Source: Meconema thalassinum (taxonomy: Eukaryota > Arthropoda > Insecta > Orthoptera > Tettigoniidae). Taken from it: 64,000 nt of DNA. The notes beneath the pieces were generated by a model. The model had not been told where the DNA came from, ran no database searches, and saw nothing but the letters and a program-made list of their open reading frames with translations. Where the stretch lies: NCBI GenBank assembly GCA_946902985.2, contig OX336392.1, forward strand, positions 467,010,693 to 467,074,692. Reading direction: 5' to 3'. The translations under genes and the position numbers were made by a program. This document shows positions 55,131 to 64,000 of the stretch, piece after piece (position 1 is the first letter of the stretch; each line of letters opens with the position of its first letter).

Positions 55131-57280
55131 TGTGAAAATAACTGCTTTCAAGAGATCTTCTTGATCAAACTTAAACTATCAATTCTAACTTTCAATATGA
55201 AAGATTTTCTGAGATGTTCTCACATCGAGGGATATTTCCAAAATACCCACTGTCTATATAATCTAGCTTTCCACCGAGGGATTCTCTACCCAAATTAAAC
55301 AACTCATCATTGCTCTGGAACCTTCCAGAACCTGCACTCTATCTACCAGTTATACGGTCATGTACTTTCCACTCACATATGGGAATACTTTTTCAAACTA
55401 AGGAATCTTCCTTATGAACTGCTAATCAATATCTAATTTTTCTTCCTCCGTTGGGATTTTTCTGGTGCATTCAACTATAACCTACAAGTTTCTCAAGCAA
55501 TAGACTCTCGCAAATCTAGTGTAAGTAGTTATTTTCCACCATTGCAATAACTTTCTTTGCTAACAACATTTTGCGCTACTACAGTGAACTCTTCAACTTT
55601 ATCAACAAACTATAGGGAAAACAGTGCCTGTTCAACTTTTCATCCGCGTCGCGCTCGTCCGAGTACAATAAATACGGCCATGAACACTTTTCCACAATCC
55701 CATTTGATCTTTCCCAAACCCTTTACTAACAAACCAAAATAATAAAATTGTTACTTTAAGTCTTTTTTAATGAGGTGTCACTCTACATAAGTGCCCTCCC
55801 TTATTTTCCACATGTATAAAGAATTAATGTCTGTAGAACTTCGTGTCTAGTACACGTCTTATGTTATATTGTTTCTCCCTTCTAATGAGGGAATCCAATT
55901 CTTTCTACTCAAAAGTGAGTTATCTCTAGGTTTCACGAAAGGGAAACTTGCCCCATTTTTCTCGTGATCCCTACTTGAACATAGGAGTTCTAGAAACTTC
56001 ATTTCAATTGTTCTCTTCAGGTTTCACAATAAGTGACCTGCCCTATTTGTATAATACAACCAAGTAGTTCAGTATTAATACAAGAAGTTATAGAAACTTC
56101 TATTTTATTCTTCCTGCTTTTTGTTGTTGTTACTTTCGAAGTTGTTATTATTTCTAAGATACTTACCTAGAAATCCTTAAAGTACACACCTTGTACTCGA
56201 TTTATTGTTTAACTTTAATTACGTTAGTTATCTTTATAATTTTCAATTTGTTCATCTTAGCCATTTCAAAATCTTACGAAGATTTTAAAGTATATAAAAG
56301 GTATAAAACCAAAGGAATTATCAATTGCCTGGCGCAAGCTTTAGATGTTTTCGGAGGTCTGCGACCCCAATTGTTTATAAAAATCAAAATTATATATTTG
56401 TTACAAAAACTAATTCCTTTTGCATTGTTAAATAAATTAAATATTTGTTTTTCGCTTCATCATTTCTCGAACATAACGGTTAGGCAAGATCCTATCTTCC
56501 TTGATTCTTCCTATTTAATAAAAATAAATCTATTGATAGGGTTTTCACCACTTGTTGCATTTGAGCAAGAACTCTTAGTTGGTAACTTAGTAAAGTCTCT
56601 CTTAGCTTTAATAGCTAATTCTAACTGGCCAGTAAGGCAAGCATAGCTCGCTACGCCAGCTTCCTGCTTGTGGAGATTCTCTCTAACACTTATGGTTGTT
56701 TTTTCAAAATATAAGTGTTTCTCATTGTCTAAACTTTTAGTCGACGCCTTGCTGGGTAAAAGCTTAGCCATTTCTAAATGCAACTATTGGTACACTTACC
56801 AAAATTATTCCCAAAGGTATAATTGCCTTATCCCTATCCTTCTTGGAAGCATTTGGTCGTTCTTTAGAAATTCTACAATTTCATAAACTAAAATATCAAA
56901 TCTGATTCAAATTATTTGCACTCTTCAAATTACTTGTTTAGAAACAAATTCCTTTGAACAGATACACAATAAATCTGTTACTCTTTGTCTTGCCAGACCA
57001 CCACCCTTCCCCATAGTAGGCATATGTATGCTTGAGAGGGAATACGCTACAGCAACTTTCTCGCAAACCGCCCAAGTTCCAGCTGTGTTTCCTGTTAGCT
57101 TCACCCAGGTCTCTACCCACTTTAGGTATCGGAAAGCGGATTTGCAGTGGCAGCTGCCTTTGAGTATACTTAAAGTTAAAATTATAACTTCTGTTGGACT
57201 CTCGTCCTATTTCTCCAGTCCGAAACCCACTTCTTTTTCTTCATATCTTCCCTTGGGTGTTAGGTTATTCCCAAGCTAAT
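55131..57280. other. AT-rich unassigned sequence, possible continuation of the repeat
   Basis: Short phrases such as 'ggtttcacgaaaggga' and 'ggtttcacaataagtg' recur around 55930-56040. A 151-codon frame at 56191-56646 starts hydrophobic but has no recognisable domain. No gene is supported. Confidence 0.35.
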
Positions 57281-57560
57281 AATCTACTGTGACGTATGGC
57301 CTCCTGGAAATTAAACTGAAATATTATTATCTATATGTGTGCCAACGTTGGTATAGCTCTCGTGCATACCTTCCAATAAGTCCAACATGGAGCTCAAATT
57401 TCAATGACGATTTTTCAGCAGTTGGTAGATTTGACATCATTTTCATATATGGCCTTGAGATATTCAGGTATACATTTTTACGCATACCGAATTTGGTTTC
57501 GATTGCTGCAGCCGTTTAGGAGTTGATAGGGGGGAAAACACAGACAGACATTTGCCCGGA
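57281..57560 (+). repeat. Degenerate repeat with LINE-3'-end-like motif
   Basis: The stretch 'gcagccgtttaggag' followed by a purine run and 'cacagacagacatttgcc' resembles a common dispersed motif, possibly an RTE-type LINE 3' end. The call is from memory and weak. Confidence 0.3.
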
Positions 57561-57590
57561 TCGATCTTTTCCCTAATTTTTGCATGTGCT

Positions 57591-58293
57591 GATGATGATT
57601 ATGATGATAATTGTTGTTTTAAGGAGCCTAACATCTAGGTTATCGGCCCCTGATGGTCTGGGTGATAGCGAAAATGACAATGAAATGGAAACCATAACGG
57701 AAATTAAGCTGGACTGAAATACTTACAAAATGGAACTCAGATTGAAATGGCTCACAAAATGAAGAGTGGAAATACAAAAGGTGAAGGTAATTTAAAAGGA
57801 AAATACTCACAAAAGGAATTTACAATGAAAAATACGCACAAAATGTAGTTTAGCTTCAAAATACTTACAAAATGCAACTGAAATTCAAAATATTTACAAA
57901 ATACCTTTAAAATTGAAAATACGTACAAAATGCAATTGGGGTTCAAAATACTTCCAAAATGCAATTGGAATTGAAAATACACAATGCAAGTGAGGTTGAA
58001 AAAGGCCGGTTCAGATTCAAAATACTCACGAAGTGCAATTGAAATTCAAAATATTTACAAAATGGAATGAATTTGAAAATGCTTACAAAATGAATGGTAG
58101 ATTCAAAATACTTACAATATGTGGAAAGCCCGCGATTCAAAATACTGTACTTACAAAATGCAATTGAGATTGAAAATACGTACAAAATGCAGTTTAGATG
58201 AAAAATACTCACAAAAATGCAGTTTAGATGAAAAATACTCACAAAAATGCAGTTTAGATGAAAAAGACTTACAAAGTGCAATGTAGATTGAAA
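57591..58293 (-). mobile_element. Tail-sharing array element, 5' truncated
   Basis: An interrupted (ATC)n tail, the stem-loop with one changed base in the stem (GGCTCC for GGCCCC), then array units to 58293. Three near-identical 29-bp units (GCAGTTTAGATGAAAAA type) stand in tandem at 58188-58262. It is cut by the tail of the next element. Confidence 0.82.
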
Positions 58294-60483
58294 ATGATGA
58301 TGATGATGATAATTGTTGTTTTAAGGGGCCTAACATCTATGTTATCGGCCCCTAATGATCTGGGTGATAGCGAAGATGATAATGAAACGGAAACCAGAAC
58401 GAAAATTAAGTGAGACGGAAAATACTTACAAAAAGGAACTCGGATTGAAACGACTCACAAAATGTTCTTACAAAAGGGAATTTAGAACGAAAAGATTCAC
58501 AAAAGGAATAGATTGAAAAATACCCACAAAATGAAGGCTAGGTTCAAAATACGTACAAAATGCAATGTAGCGTCGAAATACTTACAAAATGCAACTGAAA
58601 TTCAAAATACTTACAAAATGCAAATGAGATCGAAAATACGTACAAAATGCAATTGAGGTTCAAAATACTTACAAAATGCAATTGAAATTGAAAATACACA
58701 ATGCAATTCAGATTGAAATAGGCCTTATCCCAGTTCCAATCCAAATTATTCACAAAGTGCAATCGAAATTCAAAATACTTACAAAATGCAATTGAAATTG
58801 AAAATGCTTACAAAATGTACGATGATTCCAACGACTCATGTGGATTGACAATACTTACAAAAAGCAATTTAGATTGAAAATACTTTACAAAATGTAATTT
58901 AGATTCAAAATACCCACAAAATGCAATTGAGAATCAAAATATATGCAAAATGCCCCCAAACAAAATGCAATTTAGATTCAAAATTCGTGCGAAATGCGGT
59001 TTTGGTTGAAAATACTTACAAAATGCAATTGAAATTCAAAATACTCACTAAAAGGCCCCGCAACCTGCATTGAAAGACTTACTAAAAAGCAATTTAGATT
59101 GTCAATCTTTACAAAATGCAATTGAGGTTGAAAACAATCGCGAGATGTAATTTAGATCGAAAAAACTTACAAAATGCAACATAGATCAAAAATGCCTTAA
59201 AAATCGATAAAAGGGAATTTAGATACACGGTGATTCGAGTAACAAAAACAGTGCGGGAATCTGAAAGAGAAAAGGAAATAGAAGGAAAAGAGGAGAGGGG
59301 AGGGGAGAGAGGAGAAGGTCCGCCCCAAAGGGAAGGGACAAAAGGGGGAAAACGGACCCAGCTCAGGATCCCTCGGGGTCGCCAACGCCCGTAGATTGAA
59401 AAACCTTACAAAATGTGGTTGAGTAAAAAAAAAACTCACAAAATGTAATTTAGAGATGATGATGATGATAATTGTTGTTGTAAGGGGCCTAACATCTAGG
59501 TTATCGGCCCCTGATGGTTTGGGTGATCGTGAAGATGAAAATGAAAAGCGAACTTAAAACTAAAACTAACTACTAACCTACGTACTAGAAGAAGAAATGG
59601 AAAACTAAATGGGAATAAGGCAAATAAAAGGACAGAAGGAAAAGAAATGCCCTCAACCCTCGGAGAAGGCGGATTGAGGGAATTGGAAGGAAGGAGGGCC
59701 ATGAAAGGCATATAGGAAAGTGAAAGAGGAGAGGGTCCGCCCCGAAGGTAAGGGACAAAAGGGGAAAACGGACCCAGCTCAGGAATCCCTCGGGGTCGCC
59801 AACTCCCGAACTCACCAGCCGTGAGCCCCTGAGGGTGTAGCATTATCTAGGGTGCACCAGAAGTGGTGGGGCTACATACACCCTGCCTCCTTAAGGGCCT
59901 AGAGCACAAGGCAGGAGGTAAAAGGAAAAGAAAAAGAAGGCTGACCCCTCGCAGAAGGAGGGTATCAGAAAAGATGAGACAAGGGCCAATTAAGGCGGGA
60001 AAGGAAGAGACTCCCTAGGCCTCGGATACCCTAATACCGTCGGGGTCAGAAGAGAACAAGAGTTGACCAAGTGATGTCGACAGGAAAGAAGACCGAGAGG
60101 AGACCGGCACAAGTAAGTGGAAGCAATGCCGGACTCAGCTGGGGCCCCGTGGTCGCCAACCCACGCCCACAAGATGTGAGCCCCTGGGGGAGTAATTTAG
60201 AGACACCGGGCGGGAATCTTAAAGAGAAAAGGAACTATAATGAAAAGAAGTCTGATCCCTCGAAGAATGAGAGATCAGGAAAGATGAGAAAAAGGCCAAT
60301 TAAGGCGAGGCCTCGGATACCCTAATACTGTCGGGGTCGGAAGAGAACAAGAGTTGACCAAGAGAGGTCGACAGGCAAGAAGACGGAGAGGAGCCCGGCA
60401 CAAGTAAGTGGAAGCAATGCCGGACTCAGCTGGGGTCCCGTGGTCGCCAACCCACGTCCCACTAGATGTGAGCCCCTGAGGGA
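58294..60483 (-). mobile_element. Long tail-sharing array element with nested insertion
   Basis: The tail and stem-loop lie at 58294-58355, the array to about 59450, and the body resumes at 60204-60483 with the AGGGGCTCAC start at 60480. It is interrupted by the short element 59457-60191. Without the insertion it is about 1.44 kb, close to the 1460-bp copy at 12572-14031. Confidence 0.87.
59457..60191 (-). mobile_element. Short dimeric tail-sharing element, nested
   Basis: Complete, with stem-loop (one linker base changed), both monomer starts and a C-run head. A 12-bp duplication, GTAATTTAGAGA, flanks it at 59445-59456 and 60192-60203. It is inserted into the longer element of the same tail family. 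Confidence 0.93.
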
Positions 60484-61107
60484 TGCAAAATGTGAAAAGT
60501 AGGCTGAAAATAATATAGTAATGCCAGCAGATCCGGATAACAGTTGTGCGGATGCGGGCCGGATGCGTATAACGTTTCGTTTATCCGCGCAGGGCTCTAA
60601 CATGGCCTCCTTCATAGTGTGGGCTTACATGCTAGTACCAAAACCAACGCTCAAGATGGCGCTGATCTGCTACTCCTAAGGGAATGCATCTCTCAAAATA
60701 TAATCGAAAATGATGAAAAATAGGGGAGTACGTACCTCAGTTTTCGCAAAAAAAGCGAATTTCGTTTTAAAGTTTCTTGGTGTTCTTTGACATGTATACA
60801 ACATGATACAGTTTTTATTTCAGTGAAATCGCATTCCAAATAGCCATAATTTGTATTTTCCACGGCCTCTACCATCTAGAAGTGCCACACCCCCTTCTGC
60901 ACGCAGGACTTATTAATTTGATAACTTTCGAGGAAATTTAGTTGCATTTATGAACGTACCCTCGTTTTGAAAGTAATTCGTTGCTAAGCGATTGGTGCTA
61001 CTGTCAACAATGTGCGGTACTGCTGTGATTGTTCATATTTGAATTGTTTGGTGCAAGTTGTGAGATATATTTATTGGTAGGCCTACTTCAAGTGGTTATT
61101 TGCAAAA
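60484..61107. other. Spacer containing a terminus-like sequence of the next element
   Basis: At 60679-60692 GGGAATGCATCTCT occurs and recurs at 63987-64000. Near 60724 AGGGGAGTACGTA resembles the reverse complement of sequence near 63970-63984 (TACGTACCCCCCTT). These may be target duplication and terminal repeats of the Mutator-like relic. Confidence 0.4.
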
Positions 61108-62367
61108 TGCCCAGGATAAGGAAGTAAGTTTAAAAACAAGAAGACATGCTTGTCGGGAGAGAAGGTTGACGCTGTTGCTATTAGGTTGCCTGCACTCTCA
61201 TAACCTCAAACAACAGTGGAGCAGTTCCAATTAGTTCTCCTGTAAGTTCGTGTCATAGGAAGCTGGCAGTTTCTGAATATGCGTATAAAGAGCATGATTC
61301 AGGTAGGCCTAGCGAATTTACTGGTGTAAATAGTGAAAACATTTCAGTAGGATACCAGGTTATAGACGTTCAGCTCTCGTGTGATGCAGTGAAAACTTTT
61401 GTGCAGTGAAAACTTTTGTAGTAATGTTGATTGTGTGACAGTGTCTGAAAAGGCAGTATTTCGCAAGGGCATAGCTTGCATCATGGTTCTTTCATGTGAA
61501 AGTTGTGGAAAAGAAACAGTTTTGCCCCTCAACATATGTGAACGGTGGACATGAGGTGAACCATCGATTTGTGTATGGCCTCAGATCTATTAGTTAGGGG
61601 AAAGCAGGGAGTAACATGCTGTGTGCCATTATGAATTTGCCTAGTCCTCCTACTAGATGTCATAAGTTTACAGACATCATTAGTGAGGCAGTAGGGAAAG
61701 TCAGTGGACACAGCATGAAGGAAGCCACTCACGAGGCGGTTAGTGACATTGCTGTTGATCTTGATGGTAGCTGGCCATACCGGTCAGAATGGTCTAGTTA
61801 CTGCAACTAGTGTGGACACTGGAAAAGTGGTTGATGTGGAATGCCTCACTAAATACTGCCATGTATGCAAATTGCAAACTGAACATGTGTGTATGGCAAA
61901 TTATGCTGGGTCAAGTGGGTGCATGGAAGCTGAGGGTGTATCTAGGATTTTTAAGAGGTCGGTTACTACAAGGGGGGTGAGGTATGTGCAGTTTTTTTTG
62001 TGAAGGTGGCAGTAAAGCCTTCAACAGAGTACTGTCTGAAAGACCATATGCTGAAGGTTAACAGTTAACAAGTTGGAATGTGTCGGACATGTACATAAAA
62101 GAATCGGATCAAGATTGCGATGGTTGGTCCATGATATTAAAGGAAAGAAATTACAGGATGGTGGGGCTCTTGGGGGTAGAGATAGACTCACCTCTTCTGA
62201 AATAGACAGGCTGCAAAATTCCTATGGCAAGGCTATAAGGGATAATGTTGGTGACTTGAAGAAAATGAGGGAGGCTGTGTGGGCAACATTTCTTCACAAG
62301 ATTTCTACTGATGAGAAGCCCCAACACAGTCTGTGCGGTTCCTGGTGAAAGTATAATGAAGACAAGG

Positions 62368-62520
62368 ATGATGATGATAATTGTTGTTTTAAGGGGCCTA
62401 ACATCTAGGTTATCGGCCCCTGATGGTTTGGGTCATCGTGAAGATGAAAATGAAAAGCGAACTTAAAACTAAAACTAACTACTAACCTACATACTAGAAG
62501 AAGAAATGGAAAACTAAAGG
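62368..62520 (-). mobile_element. 5'-truncated tail-sharing element
   Basis: Only the last ~150 bp of a short element: (ATC)n, stem-loop (loop CTAGAT) and adjoining body, ending at 62520 where the tail of the next copy starts. Confidence 0.88.
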
Positions 62521-63257
62521 TGATGATGATGATGATAATTGTTGTTTTAAGGGGCCTAACATCTAGGTTATCGGCCCCTGGTGGTTTGGGTGATCGTGAA
62601 GATGAAAATGAAAAGCGAACTTAAAAACTAAAACTAACTACTAACCTACATACTAGAAGAAGAAATGGAAAACTAAAGGAGAATAAGGCAAATAAAGGAC
62701 AGGAGGAAAATAAATGCCCTCAACCCTCGAAGAAGGCGGATTGAGGGACTTGGAAGGAAGGAGAGCCAGGAACGGCAGATAGGAAAGTGAAAGAGGAGAG
62801 GGTCCGCCCCAAAGATAAGGGACAAAAGGGGAAAACGGACCCAGCTCAGGATCCCTCGGGGTCGCCAACGCCCGAACTCACCAGCCGTGAGCCCCTGAGG
62901 GTGTAGCATTATCGACGGTGCACCAGAAGTGGTGGGGCTACATACACCCTGCCTCCTTTAAGGGCCTAGAGCACAAGGCAGGAGGTAAAAGGAAAAGAAA
63001 AAGAAGGCTGACCCCTCGCAGAAGGAGGGTATCAGAAAAGATGAGACAAGGGCCAATTAAGGCGGGAAAGGAAGAGACTCCCTAGGCCTCGGATACCCTA
63101 ATACCGTCGGGGTCAGAAGAGAACAAGAGTTGACCAAGTGAGGTCGACAGGAAAGAAGACAGAGAGGAGCCCGGCACAAGTAAGTGGAAGAAATGCCGGA
63201 CTCAGCTGGGGCCCCGTGGTCGCCAACCCACGCCCACAAGATGTGAGCCCCGGGGGA
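62521..63257 (-). mobile_element. Short dimeric tail-sharing element, complete
   Basis: Tail at 62521, stem-loop (loop CTAGAT), both monomer starts and a head at 63257. It is joined directly to the truncated copy at 62368-62520. No clear TSD was found around the pair. Confidence 0.9.
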
Positions 63258-63562
63258 AGTGTATTTGGAGCCGTGGACCCAAAAAAAGATTTTGTGGGGT
63301 CAAAACATTAAAATTTGGAGTACATGATGCTGTTGTCTCATTTAATATGGGAAATGCAGGTCGAATCAAGGTACTGGAACAGCTGGGGATCCAGCCAGGG
63401 TGGAATTCGGTCAGTGCACTTCATGCTTTAGATGCTCGACGGATCAAAATGGAGGACAAAAAGGTGTTTACAGTAGAAGACAACATAAGGAAGTCAAGGA
63501 GAGCAATGAAAAGTAGCCTGGAGGACAAGGAGGAAGAGGAATATGCAGCAGGAGCTTTCTAA

Positions 63563-64000
63563 CCTACATCTCAAGTAAGATTTATATAAGTTAATCTTCA
63601 ATGTTAATTTTCTCGGATTTATATCTTTTTTCTTTAGGTACACTCATTTATAAAACTATAACAGATATAAATCTGAAATAATTGTCAGTGATACATCCAT
63701 ACTTGATCTCTTTAAACCAGCTACTTTCTTTTTGATATGTTAATATATGGGGACAGGAAAAAATATAATACCCCAAATTTTTCAATAAATTTTTGAAGTT
63801 TGGAAAAAAATCCCCCAAAAATAGCTATACATTTCATCCAAAATCCAAAGCCAGCATTGGAAAGCAGAAGCTCTGTACAACAATACTACAAAGTTTCAAA
63901 TTTGTAGGACAAAGGACTTTTAATCTGAGCGTACCTAAAAATGAGAAAAATAGCATTTGCAGCATTAGGCACTACGTACCCCCCTTGGGAATGCATCTCT
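63563..64000. other. 3' flank of the Mutator-like relic to the window edge
   Basis: AT-rich sequence without ORFs, ending in TACGTACCCCCCTT and GGGAATGCATCTCT, which repeats the motif at 60679. Probably the right terminal region of the transposon. Confidence 0.4.

Larger units (their letters stand above)
61616..63562 (+). pseudogene. Mutator-like transposase pseudogene (PF20700-type), split
   Basis: Frame segments 61616-61800, 61743-62003, 62073-62348 and, after two inserted retroelements, about 63260-63562. Recognisable pieces are a DGSW stretch joined across a frameshift to NGLVTATSVDTGKVVDVE, KYCHVCK, NYAGSSGCMEAEGVSRIF, KLECVGHVHKRIGSRLR and DRLQNSYGKAIRDNVGDL. The last segment has DAVVSFNMGNAGRIKVLEQL and an acidic end. 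The order matches the Mutator-like transposase domain I know as PF20700. At least two frameshifts exist, and a stretch at the insertion seems deleted as well. Upstream Met codons near 61108 could belong to its N-terminus. Confidence 0.72.

Noticed and set aside
56191..56646. 151-codon ORF with a hydrophobic start
   Set aside because: AT-rich codons, no motif, no signal that distinguishes it from chance; a competing frame lies on the other strand.

Overview
The window looks like a piece of a large, repeat-packed animal genome, most likely an insect. Supporting signs are several tRNA-derived SINE families, I-superfamily and CR1/Jockey-type LINEs, relics of hAT, pogo, MULE and other cut-and-paste transposons, AT-rich intergenic DNA, and no bacterial-style gene density. 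An orthopteran or other polyneopteran source is a guess from the look of the repeats and cannot be proved from sequence alone. I see no convincing single-copy host gene, no true RNA gene and no CRISPR array.

Layout. 1-690 is a fragment of a tail-sharing element with an internal ~30-bp array. 3148-5813 is a complete but decayed hAT transposon with terminal inverted repeats and a perfect 8-bp target-site duplication (TSD). 6.1-7.8 kb holds a pogo-like relic broken by a short non-autonomous retroelement. 8.3-10.2 kb has three SINEs, each with a clean TSD. 10.5-11.7 kb is a frameshifted MULE transposase and 12.0-12.4 kb another SINE. 12.6-14.0 kb is a long tail-sharing element, then a Charlie/ZBED5-like hAT relic (14.1-16.0 kb) with a short element inside it. 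16.0-22.1 kb (+) and 23.5-29.5 kb (-) are two ~6-kb copies of one I-superfamily LINE (ORF1 with zinc knuckles; ORF2 with endonuclease, reverse transcriptase and RNase H). 30.5-31.2 kb is a second pogo fragment. 32.6-33.3 kb is a fold-back repeat. 34.1-37.0 kb is a 5'-truncated LINE cut by a short element with a 15-bp TSD. 41.4-48.3 kb is a complete LTR retrotransposon with two nearly identical 1871-bp LTRs, a primer-binding site and no coding capacity. 49.9-54.4 kb is a GC-rich 18-bp minisatellite. 57.6-60.5 kb is a nest of tail-sharing elements, and 61-63.6 kb a broken Mutator-like transposase.

How the parts fit. The 3' end of the I-superfamily LINE is a conserved stem-loop, then an A-rich linker and an (ATC)n tail. 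It is nearly identical to the 3' end of about a dozen non-autonomous elements here that encode nothing. The natural reading is a LINE with a family of parasites that borrow its reverse transcriptase through a shared tail. Several parasites carry an internal array of ~30-bp degenerate units whose core repeatedly reads TTTTGTAAGTATTTT, and some carry a longer stretch of the LINE 3' UTR, so the family looks modular. Nested insertions with TSDs give a relative time order for much of the window.
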